The position numbers were made by a program, and so were the translations under genes. DNA of 64,000 bases from the NCBI GenBank assembly GCA_024641025.1, contig JAHEDW010000003.1, positions 24,625-88,624 of the forward strand, written 5' to 3'. This document shows positions 57,272 to 64,000 of the stretch, one piece after another. The first letter of the stretch is position 1; each line of letters opens with the position of its first letter. The stretch is from Gallionella sp. GTDB lineage: Bacteria > Pseudomonadota > Gammaproteobacteria > Burkholderiales > Gallionellaceae. The notes beneath the pieces are model-generated. The model saw only the letters and a list, made by a program, of their open reading frames with translations. It was not told the DNA's origin and made no database searches.

Positions 57272-58444
57272 ATGTTTGAAATAATGGAAACACAAACTCA
57301 GGATGCGGTAATCAAGGTGGTAGGTATCGGTGGTTGCGGAGGGAATGCAGTTGATCACATGATCGACCAAGGTGTTCAAGGGGTGGAGTTCATCGTGATC
57401 AATACAGATGCGCAAGCGCTCAAACGGAGCAAGGCGCGTACGCAGCTTCAGATTGGTGCGGCTATCACAAAAGGACTGGGTGCGGGTGCCAAACCATCGG
57501 TCGGTCAGGCAGCAGCAGAAGAGGATAGAGACCGTATCAAGGAGATGATCAGTGGAGCACATATGGTCTTCATCACCGCAGGAATGGGGGGTGGCACTGG
57601 AACAGGAGCTGCACCCATTGTTGCTCAAATAGCCAAAGAGATGGACATCTTGACGGTGGCAGTAGTCACGAAACCATTCACATATGAAGGAAACCGGATG
57701 CGTTATGCCAAAGCCGGAATCGAGACACTGCATGAGTACGTCGATTCACTGATCATCGTGCCAAATTCGAAATTGATGGAGGTTCTGGGTAATGATGTGA
57801 CTGTTCCGGAAGCCTTCAAGGCTGCCAATGGGGTGCTACAAGGCGCGGTGGCGGGCATTGCCGAGGTAATCAATGTTCCTGGCCTCATCAATGTGGACTT
57901 TGCCGACGTACGTACCGTCATGTCCGAGAATGGCATGGCAATGATGGGATCGGCAGTTGCTACAGGGGCGGATCGCGCACGTGTTGCAGCAGAAAGAGCA
58001 ATCGCAAGCCCGTTGTTGGAGGATGTGGATATGACCGGTGCACGAGGTGTACTGGTGAATATCACTTCCTCTAGCCAACTCAAATTGAAAGAGATTGATG
58101 ACGTGATGGAGTCAGTTCAGTTTGCCGCTGAGGAAGCGACTGTGATCGTCGGCTCGGTTTTCGATGAAACAATGGGCGACGAATTGCGAGTGACCGTCGT
58201 GGCCACCGGCTTGGGTTCGCCACAGGCACGCAAGCAACCCAAACCTGAAATCGTCTATCAGAATCAGGATTATCAAAGAACCGGTACTCACGATGAGCCG
58301 ATTGCAAATGCAGGCGTCAATTATCCTGAACTGGATACGCCAGCCTTTATTCGGAGCGGACGCAGGGCAGCTGTTGATGCAATGGAAAAATCCGGGATGG
58401 ATACCTTGGATATCCCTTCATTTCTCCGTAAACAAGCGGATTGA
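57272..58444 (+). CDS. ftsZ: cell division protein FtsZ
   Basis: A 390-residue tubulin-like GTPase forming the Z ring. GIGGCGGNAVDHMIDQGV is at the start, the tubulin signature GGGTGTGAAPIVAQIA near 110, and the C-terminal peptide DTLDIPSFLRKQAD, which binds FtsA and ZipA-like partners, is intact. AAAAGGAG lies seven bases before the ATG. A 53-base gap follows ftsA. Confidence 0.98.
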   Translation: MFEIMETQTQDAVIKVVGIGGCGGNAVDHMIDQGVQGVEFIVINTDAQALKRSKARTQLQIGAAITKGLGAGAKPSVGQAAAEEDRDRIKEMISGAHMVFITAGMGGGTGTGAAPIVAQIAKEMDILTVAVVTKPFTYEGNRMRYAKAGIETLHEYVDSLIIVPNSKLMEVLGNDVTVPEAFKAANGVLQGAVAGIAEVINVPGLINVDFADVRTVMSENGMAMMGSAVATGADRARVAAERAIASPLLEDVDMTGARGVLVNITSSSQLKLKEIDDVMESVQFAAEEATVIVGSVFDETMGDELRVTVVATGLGSPQARKQPKPEIVYQNQDYQRTGTHDEPIANAGVNYPELDTPAFIRSGRRAAVDAMEKSGMDTLDIPSFLRKQAD

Positions 58445-58579
58445 TGACAGAATATAAGTAATGTGCTTACAGAAATGAGAGCGTTGACGTTGATTTTGAT
58501 TCACTTCTGGAACCTGGTTCATCGTTGCTGTACCAAGCTATGGTAAGATAACATTATGATTTCGGTAATTAAAGCAGCG

Positions 58580-59491
58580 ATGGTCAAGCAACGAACATTG
58601 AAGAATTCTGTTAGTGTAACGGGAGTTGGATTGCATAGTGGCGAAAAGGTCACGCTCGGCTTGCGTCCTGCACCAGTTAACACCGGCATAATGTTTTGCC
58701 GCGTGGACGTGAAACCCGTCGAGCAGATCCGTGCACGGGCAGAACTGGTTCACGATACACGGTTGTCCACCTGCATGGTTCAGAATGGGGCTCGTGTCGC
58801 GACCATCGAGCATCTGATGTCTGCGCTAGCAGGATTAGGCATAGACAACGCCTTTGTTGACCTTGACAGTCCCGAAGTGCCTATCATGGATGGCAGCGCG
58901 GGTACATTTGTATTCCTGCTGCAATCTGCCGGTATCGCGGAACAATCAGCCGCCAAAAAATTCATCCGCATAAAAAAGCCAGTAGAGGTTACGCAGGGAG
59001 ACAAATGGGTGCGCTTTGAACCCTATAACGGCTATAAACTTACCTTTACAATCAATTTTACCCATCCTGTGTTTGCAAATACCAAGCAGCATGTAACGGT
59101 GGATCTCGGCGAGCATTCATATGTTCACGATATCAGCAGGGCACGTACTTTCGGTTTTATGCAGGACGTGGAAAACATGCGTGCCCAAGGCCTCGCATTG
59201 GGCGGGAGCCTAGACAATGCAATCGTTATGGACGATTACCGTGTGCTGAATGCGGATGGACTGCGTTTTGAGGATGAGTTTGTAAAGCACAAGGTCCTCG
59301 ATGCGATTGGTGATCTTTATCTGTTGGGATATCCATTGATTGGTGCGTTTTCCGGTTATAAGTCCGGACACGCGATGAATAATGCTCTGCTTCGAGAGCT
59401 GCTTGCTGATGAAGAGGCGTGGGAATTCGTTACTTTCGATAGCGTCGAAGATGCCCCGGCATTCCTGAAGCTTCAATTACAGTCGGTATGA
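58580..59491 (+). CDS. lpxC: UDP-3-O-acyl-GlcNAc deacetylase LpxC
   Basis: A 303-residue zinc enzyme for the committed step of lipid A synthesis. It has [20 protein letters not shown], the zinc His in [34 protein letters not shown] and the catalytic [13 protein letters not shown] chose the ATG at 58580 ([10 protein letters not shown]), the family's usual start; an ATG at 58556 would add eight residues. It follows ftsZ by about 135 bases, the common proteobacterial order. Confidence 0.95.
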   Translation: MVKQRTLKNSVSVTGVGLHSGEKVTLGLRPAPVNTGIMFCRVDVKPVEQIRARAELVHDTRLSTCMVQNGARVATIEHLMSALAGLGIDNAFVDLDSPEVPIMDGSAGTFVFLLQSAGIAEQSAAKKFIRIKKPVEVTQGDKWVRFEPYNGYKLTFTINFTHPVFANTKQHVTVDLGEHSYVHDISRARTFGFMQDVENMRAQGLALGGSLDNAIVMDDYRVLNADGLRFEDEFVKHKVLDAIGDLYLLGYPLIGAFSGYKSGHAMNNALLRELLADEEAWEFVTFDSVEDAPAFLKLQLQSV

Positions 59492-59618
59492 TTAATATTT
59501 ATCTGAGCTGTATTTCTAGCTGGAGCTGATTAGGTGGAGCATCATGGTTTAACCAACAATGTAACCTAGCCAGCATGTTTCCTGAGATCACATCTCCCAA
59601 CTTAATCCATAGTTCATA

Positions 59619-61736
59619 ATGATCCTTTACGCTGCCACAATCCTCGTATCAAGTTTCCTGCTGTTTTTGGTGCAACCCATTATTGCAAAACAGATCCTGC
59701 CCTGGTTTGGAGGTAGCGCAGCAGTTTGGACTACGTGTCTGGTTTTTTTCCAACTGGCCTTGCTTGGCGGTTACGCTTACTCTGATTTTTCCAACCGGAG
59801 GCTGAAGCACAGAACACAAAGCACTATCCATATCGTGCTGCTGCTGGGCAGTCTTGTCATGCTGCCGATTGTAGCTGCGGCTGGCTGGAAACCGGTTGGA
59901 AACGAAGAGCCTGTATGGCGTATCTTGGGACTATTGGTGGTCACCATAGGTTTGCCGTATTTTATGTTGTCCACCACCGCGCCGTTGATACAGTCTTGGT
60001 TCGCTCGCGAGCATACCGATCCGAAGACGGCGGTGCGTGTATACCGTTTTTTCGCGCTTTCAAATTTGGGCGCAATACTGGGATTGCTTGCCTATCCGTT
60101 TGCCATCGAAATGTGGGTGACAACTCATACCCAGGCGATCAGCTGGAGTGCAGGCTATGTAGTATTTGCACTGCTTTGTATTGGTAGCGCTTGGCGCGCG
60201 AGACGCCTGACTGATAGTACCAAAGCAGATCCGGAAGAAGCGCCAAAACCTTTGTTCGACGCGTTGCCGTCTCAACATCCGGCAACCCTTGTGGAATCCG
60301 ACGTTCCCAAGGAAAAGGACTATTTACTCTGGTTTGTACTATCGGCGCTCGCATCGCTGATGCTGCTTGCGGTGACCAATCACATCACTCAAAACGTGGC
60401 ATCAATTCCGTTTATGTGGGTGCTACCGCTAACGCTCTATTTGATTACGTTCGTTCTGTGCTTTGAAGGCCGTGGCGGGCGGGGCTTCTACGTGCGCAAA
60501 TACTGGATATTGCCGACGCTCATCTTCATCTGCTTGATGGCGTGGGGAATCACTGCCAAATATGGTTTTCTTGAAATCGACATAGCAATTCCACTCTATT
60601 GTGCAGGATTGTTCGTGGTATGCATGTTCTGTCATGGTGAACTCGCAGCGGCGAAGCCGCAAACGCATTATTTGACACGCTTTTATCTGACACTTTCGCT
60701 GGGGGGTGCGATCGGTGGAATGTTCGTCGGTCTGCTCGCACCGAGCATTTTCAATGCGTATTGGGAATTGCCGCTAGGTTTGGGAGCGCTGGCCCTAATG
60801 GCTCTGTTGCTGACCATTCGATATTTTTCAAATATTGGCCAGCGGTTTGCTTACGCTGTGGCACCGTTGGCTGCACTGGTGAGCCTGATTGCAGTGATGT
60901 ATTTTGCGTACGATTACAATTGGTTGCTTAAAGAAGGCGGCACAATCCATTCTGACCGGAATTTTTATGGCCGTCTGAGTGTAAAACAGTTGGGGAACAG
61001 CGAAACCAGCCCGGATACCCACCGCTTCTTATTGCATGGCACTATCGTTCACGGCAAAGAGTATATTTATGCTCCTTACCGTCGCGTCACTACAAGTTAT
61101 TATACTGAGAGCTCGGGAATCGGACTGGCACTATCCCATATACATCAGGATCAGCAGCGACGTGTCGGAGGAATCGGCATGGGTGTGGGTACAATAGCTG
61201 CATACGGCAAACAAGGGGATTTATACAAATTCTACGAGATAAACCCGAAAGTCATTGAGATAGCCAGCAACTACTTCTACTATCTCAATGATAATCCAGC
61301 TCAGATCCAGATTGCGCTGGGGGATGCGCGCCTGGTCCTTGAACGTGAACGCCCCCAGCAATTTGACGTGCTGGCCGTCGATGCGTTTTCAGGAGATGCA
61401 GTCCCTGTTCATCTGGTTACGCGTCAAGCACTTGCTTTATATCTGAACAATATCAAACCAGATGGTGCGGTGGCTTTCCATGTTACCAGTCGTTATTTGA
61501 ACCTTGCGCCGGTAATTAGGCAACTTGCTGATGAAGTAGGTTATGAAGCCGTGCTGGTTGCGGATCGGTCTGATGATAATCCATACGCTTCCCACAGCGA
61601 TTGGGTAATCGTCACCCGCAACAGGGAATTTCTGACAGATCCGGAAGTTGTTAGGAAGAGCGTTGCGATCAAACCGATTCAGGGAATGAAAACCTGGACA
61701 GATGATTTCAGCAATCTGTTTCAAATACTCAAGTAA
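59619..61736 (+). CDS. fused membrane / spermidine-synthase-like protein
   Basis: A 705-residue protein. The first about 450 residues form some 12 hydrophobic segments, starting MILYAATILVSSFLLFLVQPI and ILPWFGGSAAVW. The C-terminal 200 residues are a soluble class I methyltransferase fold of the spermidine synthase type: VGGIGMGVGTIAAYGKQGD, FYEINPKVIEIA, LGDARLVLERE and VDAFSGDAVPVHLVT. Such fusions are common in proteobacteria under the label 'fused MFS/spermidine synthase', but the reaction is not established. No speD or speE partner is near, so polyamine synthesis is not a safe call. Confidence 0.85.
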   Translation: MILYAATILVSSFLLFLVQPIIAKQILPWFGGSAAVWTTCLVFFQLALLGGYAYSDFSNRRLKHRTQSTIHIVLLLGSLVMLPIVAAAGWKPVGNEEPVWRILGLLVVTIGLPYFMLSTTAPLIQSWFAREHTDPKTAVRVYRFFALSNLGAILGLLAYPFAIEMWVTTHTQAISWSAGYVVFALLCIGSAWRARRLTDSTKADPEEAPKPLFDALPSQHPATLVESDVPKEKDYLLWFVLSALASLMLLAVTNHITQNVASIPFMWVLPLTLYLITFVLCFEGRGGRGFYVRKYWILPTLIFICLMAWGITAKYGFLEIDIAIPLYCAGLFVVCMFCHGELAAAKPQTHYLTRFYLTLSLGGAIGGMFVGLLAPSIFNAYWELPLGLGALALMALLLTIRYFSNIGQRFAYAVAPLAALVSLIAVMYFAYDYNWLLKEGGTIHSDRNFYGRLSVKQLGNSETSPDTHRFLLHGTIVHGKEYIYAPYRRVTTSYYTESSGIGLALSHIHQDQQRRVGGIGMGVGTIAAYGKQGDLYKFYEINPKVIEIASNYFYYLNDNPAQIQIALGDARLVLERERPQQFDVLAVDAFSGDAVPVHLVTRQALALYLNNIKPDGAVAFHVTSRYLNLAPVIRQLADEVGYEAVLVADRSDDNPYASHSDWVIVTRNREFLTDPEVVRKSVAIKPIQGMKTWTDDFSNLFQILK

Positions 61737-61747
61737 TGGGCGGTAGA

Positions 61748-61765
61748 CCCCGATCGTCGTCGGGG
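61748..61765 (+). other. short inverted repeat after the spermidine-synthase-like gene
   Basis: CCCCGA (61748-61753) and TCGGGG (61760-61765) pair around TCGTCG, extended by one A-T pair, 12 bases after the stop. No T-run follows, so terminator activity is doubtful. Confidence 0.35.
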
Positions 61766-61828
61766 TACCTAAACTGTAAGGACAAGGGAATTTAGAAAGG
61801 TTGGCAGATTGATACAGGGTGTCAGACA

Positions 61829-62029
61829 ATGATCGTCATTCGTTTGTTGATAGTAATCGTCATTCTGTTGCTTGTGTTGAGCGGAGGGCTGTATTTGCTT
61901 ACGCGCGATAACCGCTATCTTAGATTTGCCATGCAGACCTTGCGCTTTACTGGACTCATGCTATTGGTTGTAGCCTTGCTGTTCGTCTTGGAACGCTACG
62001 TTTTGGTGGGTTGGCGAATATTGCTCTAG
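61829..62029 (+). CDS. small two-helix membrane protein
   Basis: A 66-residue protein with two hydrophobic segments (about 2-23 and 39-58) joined by LTRDNRYLRFAMQTLRF, an Arg-rich loop. I do not know its family. It lies 92 bases after the spermidine-synthase-like gene and ends over the last bases of the convergent DciA-like gene. Regular membrane-protein pattern and charged loop suggest a real gene. Confidence 0.65.
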   Translation: MIVIRLLIVIVILLLVLSGGLYLLTRDNRYLRFAMQTLRFTGLMLLVVALLFVLERYVLVGWRILL

Positions 62030-62466
62030 TGCAAGTTTCTCGCCATTCTTTCCAGCGCGCTTTTAAGCGGTGAATTATCGAGGCCATGACTGAGGTCATT
62101 AAGTGCTTTTTGGGCTGTTTTGCTGAGTTTTCGGGGGGGGAGATTACGTTGCCCTCGGTCGAAAGAGACTTGCACCTTTACCCGGATTCCGCTAACCTCA
62201 CAGCCCCTATGCTGCAATTTGGCCACCATTTCCGGGGCAAGTTGGCGTAGTTTGGCTGCGATAGTGGCATTGACCGCAGCGATGCTGAGCGTGCCTAGAT
62301 GCAGGCCCAGCACTTGTACTTGGGCGGATAGCGCAAGATGAGGTTGAGCTACGGCGATTAAATGGCTCTGCAAAACCGTCAGTGTTTGCGCCTTGACTAT
62401 CAGCGGCTGCAGTTCCTGAGCATTGCTCAACAGCGATTTGAGTTGCTGCGTCATGGGCTTGGGCAT
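62026..62466 (-). CDS. DciA/DUF721-family protein
   Basis: A 146-residue protein with the DUF721 region LHLGTLSIAAVNATIAAKLRQ and APEMVAKLQHRGCEVSGIRVKVQV. DciA is the replicative helicase loader-like factor in bacteria lacking DnaC; DUF721 members of this size next to lpxC and secA are common in betaproteobacteria. The C-terminal part LSKTAQKALNDLSHGLDNSPLKSALERM is helical. The start is uncertain (ATG 62466 or 62454, or GTG 62472) with no good ribosome binding site. Confidence 0.75.
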   Translation of the reverse strand: MPKPMTQQLKSLLSNAQELQPLIVKAQTLTVLQSHLIAVAQPHLALSAQVQVLGLHLGTLSIAAVNATIAAKLRQLAPEMVAKLQHRGCEVSGIRVKVQVSFDRGQRNLPPRKLSKTAQKALNDLSHGLDNSPLKSALERMARNLH

Positions 62467-62484
62467 ACACAATAAGGGGAAAAA

Positions 62485-63405
62485 ATGAATATTATTCTAG
62501 TTTCTAGTCATTTGGCAAAGACTCGTAGAATTTCATTGGGAGGATGGCAGCTTCTAGGATTGATGCTCCTGATGTCCGGCCTGATGCTGGCTGCTGCTTT
62601 TGCGCTCCAATACTCCTTGGTCCGATTTGCTCCAGATGGAGTTGGAGAGGGAATGCGCGCACTGTTATCCAAGGCCTATATCGAGGAACGTCAAAAACAG
62701 CAATCCAATCTCTTCAGCAGCCTGGATACCATGGCGAGCAGGATCGGACAGATGCAGTCACAGGTACAGCGTCTGGATGCACTGGGTTTGCGTCTGGCCA
62801 AACTGACCGGGATGAAACCGGGCGAGTTCCAGTTTGACCAACTTCCGGCACAGGGCGGACCGCTGGTGATATTGCCGACGCAGAAAATGTCGGTCAATAT
62901 ATTGGATCAGCAACTGAGCAGATTGACGCAAGTAATAAATGATCGAAGCGACAAATTGATGGCACTAGAAACCATGTTGCTGCAGAACCAATTGAGCCGG
63001 AAGCTGCTCCCCTCTATTCCCCCCGTGAACGTTGGCTGGTATTCCTCGAATTTTGGCTGGCGTATTGACCCGTTCACCAACGCAAATGCAATGCACGAAG
63101 GTGTCGATTTCATGGTGGATGCAGGCACTCCGATCCATGCTTCGGCCGGCGGCGTGGTTGCCTTTTCTGCGTACCATCCCCAATATGGTAATATGGTCGA
63201 AATCGATCACGGAAATGACATTGTCACACGCTATGCACATTGTTCGAAATTGCTAGTGAAGGTTGGTCAGGTGGTGCGCCGCGGCGAGAAGATAGCTGAG
63301 GTTGGAAGTACCGGTCGGTCTACCGGTAATCACCTGCACTTTGAGGTTCGCTATCAAGGTGTAGCCCAGAACCCCGTGCGCTTCCTGCAAAAAGCCTCCA
63401 GTTAA
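62485..63405 (+). CDS. M23-family metallopeptidase (LytM type), membrane anchored
   Basis: A 306-residue protein: one N-terminal helix (about 20-42: LLGLMLLMSGLMLAAAFALQ), a coiled coil (about 60-160), and a C-terminal LytM domain. The zinc site is HEGVDFMVDAG (with the Asp) and the pair HLHFEVRYQG, with HGNDIVTRYAHCSK and GSTGRSTGNHLH between. It is either an active endopeptidase or a regulator of amidases; the full zinc set favours activity. It is divergent from the DciA-like gene and ends at a strong terminator before secA. Confidence 0.93.
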   Translation: MNIILVSSHLAKTRRISLGGWQLLGLMLLMSGLMLAAAFALQYSLVRFAPDGVGEGMRALLSKAYIEERQKQQSNLFSSLDTMASRIGQMQSQVQRLDALGLRLAKLTGMKPGEFQFDQLPAQGGPLVILPTQKMSVNILDQQLSRLTQVINDRSDKLMALETMLLQNQLSRKLLPSIPPVNVGWYSSNFGWRIDPFTNANAMHEGVDFMVDAGTPIHASAGGVVAFSAYHPQYGNMVEIDHGNDIVTRYAHCSKLLVKVGQVVRRGEKIAEVGSTGRSTGNHLHFEVRYQGVAQNPVRFLQKASS

Positions 63406-63424
63406 TAGTGATGGTAATTGGTGA

Positions 63425-63460
63425 GGGTGAGGCGAAAGATTGCCTCACCCTTTATTTTTT
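63425..63460 (+). terminator. intrinsic terminator after the M23 peptidase gene
   Basis: GGGTGAGGC (63425-63433) and GCCTCACCC (63442-63450) form a perfect nine-base stem with an eight-base loop, followed by TTTATTTTTT. It lies 20 bases after the stop codon and separates the peptidase gene from secA. Confidence 0.93.
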
Positions 63461-63498
63461 GTAATAGAGAGCATAATTATTTTGTAGTTTAGGAAAAC

Positions 63499-64000
63499 AT
63501 GATTTCCAGTTTGCTGAAAAGTATCTTCGGTAGTCGCAATGACCGCCTGCTCAAGGAATACCGCTCCTTCATCCAATCCATCAATAAGCTGGAAGTCGAT
63601 GTCGCCAAGTTGAGCGATATTGAATTGCGCCAGAAAACGGATTTGTTCAAGCAGCGTTTTGCCAATGGCGAATCACTGGATGCATTGCTGCCAGAGGCAT
63701 TTTCCGTAGTTCGCGAGGCGAGTACTCGTGTTCTGGGGATGCGGCACTATGATGTGCAACTGATAGGTGGGATTGCCCTTCATTTTGGCAAGATCGCAGA
63801 AATGCGAACTGGTGAAGGCAAGACATTGATGTCAACTTTACCTGCTTACCTGAATGCCATCGCTGGCAAAGGAGTTCATGTTGTAACCGTGAATGATTAT
63901 TTGGCCAGCCGTGATGCAGAGTGGATGGGAAAGGTTTATCATTTCCTTGGCCTATCTGTCGGGGTGATCTTGTCCCAGATGCCTTCCAGTGACAAGCAGG
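63499..64000 (+). CDS. secA: preprotein translocase ATPase SecA, partial
   Basis: The first 167 codons are visible; the rest lies beyond the window. The product starts [45 protein letters not shown] holds the Walker A segment, followed by [16 protein letters not shown]. SecA drives post-translational export through SecYEG. AGGA is six bases before the ATG. Its position after lpxC and the M23 gene is usual for betaproteobacteria. Confidence 0.97.
   Translation, partial: MISSLLKSIFGSRNDRLLKEYRSFIQSINKLEVDVAKLSDIELRQKTDLFKQRFANGESLDALLPEAFSVVREASTRVLGMRHYDVQLIGGIALHFGKIAEMRTGEGKTLMSTLPAYLNAIAGKGVHVVTVNDYLASRDAEWMGKVYHFLGLSVGVILSQMPSSDKQ

Noticed and set aside
61748..61765. Terminator after the spermidine-synthase-like gene
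   Set aside because: The hairpin lacks a T-run; kept only as an inverted repeat.
1..64000. tRNA, rRNA or tmRNA genes
   Set aside because: I saw no clover-leaf with the T-loop sequence or conserved rRNA segment in the gaps; gaps are mostly under 200 bases. A dedicated RNA gene search would be decisive.

Overview
The window reads as chromosomal housekeeping DNA from a betaproteobacterium. The pointers are the dusB-fis pair, the lpxC / DciA-like / M23 peptidase / secA order after the division cluster, a SAH riboswitch before ahcY, an E. coli-type homodimeric pyruvate dehydrogenase E1, a DAP-type MurE and oxygen-dependent hemF. Nitrosomonadales/Gallionellaceae is my guess from overall gene order and protein style; it is an inference, not a measurement. 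I recognised no rRNA or tRNA gene, insertion sequence, prophage or CRISPR array.

Layout. 1-8583 (minus): maf (cut by the window edge), rlmH, rsfS, nadD, a DUF1761 membrane protein, aceF, aceE, 5-formyl-THF cyclo-ligase and ilvA. 8678-10247 (plus): apaG and mltA. 10365-12343 (minus): dsbC and a UbiH-family hydroxylase. 12409-22397 (plus): dusB-fis, purH, purD, a TsaC/YrdC protein, hemF, an unusually long slt and cca. 22478-25402: a small accessory stretch with a propeller-like lipoprotein, an orphan prepilin and a doubtful 86-codon ORF. 25645-29343: a MidA-type methyltransferase, an SDR (pteridine-reductase-like), ttcA and a YfaZ-like porin. 29406-35357 (minus): a YhcH-family protein, a YegQ/TrhP peptidase-U32 protein, metF, a four-helix membrane protein, ahcY behind a SAH riboswitch, and metK. 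35430-38640 (plus): two LpxL-type acyltransferases and ubiD. 38687-39826 (minus): two small outer-membrane beta-barrels. 40322-58444 (plus): a complete division and cell wall (dcw) cluster, mraZ-rsmH-ftsL-ftsI-murE-murF-mraY-murD-ftsW-murG-murC-murB-ddl-ftsQ-ftsA-ftsZ. This is followed by lpxC, a fused MFS/spermidine-synthase-like protein, a small membrane protein, a DciA-like gene (minus), an M23 peptidase and the start of secA.

How the genes work together. The dcw cluster makes the UDP-MurNAc-pentapeptide and lipid II and builds the divisome. Most of its genes overlap by 1-13 bases, which suggests translational coupling. It starts at a sigma70-like promoter whose -10 runs directly into four TGGG/TGGT boxes spaced exactly 10 bp apart, the known pattern of the MraZ operator. 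metK, ahcY and metF make up the activated-methyl cycle. A promoter overlapping the metK stop codon drives a SAH aptamer, then a perfect 8-bp hairpin that shares bases with the ahcY ribosome binding site.

I found no clearly undescribed multi-gene system. The items most worth a second look are a roughly 210-residue in-frame insertion of unknown origin inside the Slt lytic transglycosylase, the hairpin between the SAH aptamer and ahcY, and the cysteine-rich, FN3 plus seven-repeat lipoprotein beside an orphan prepilin.
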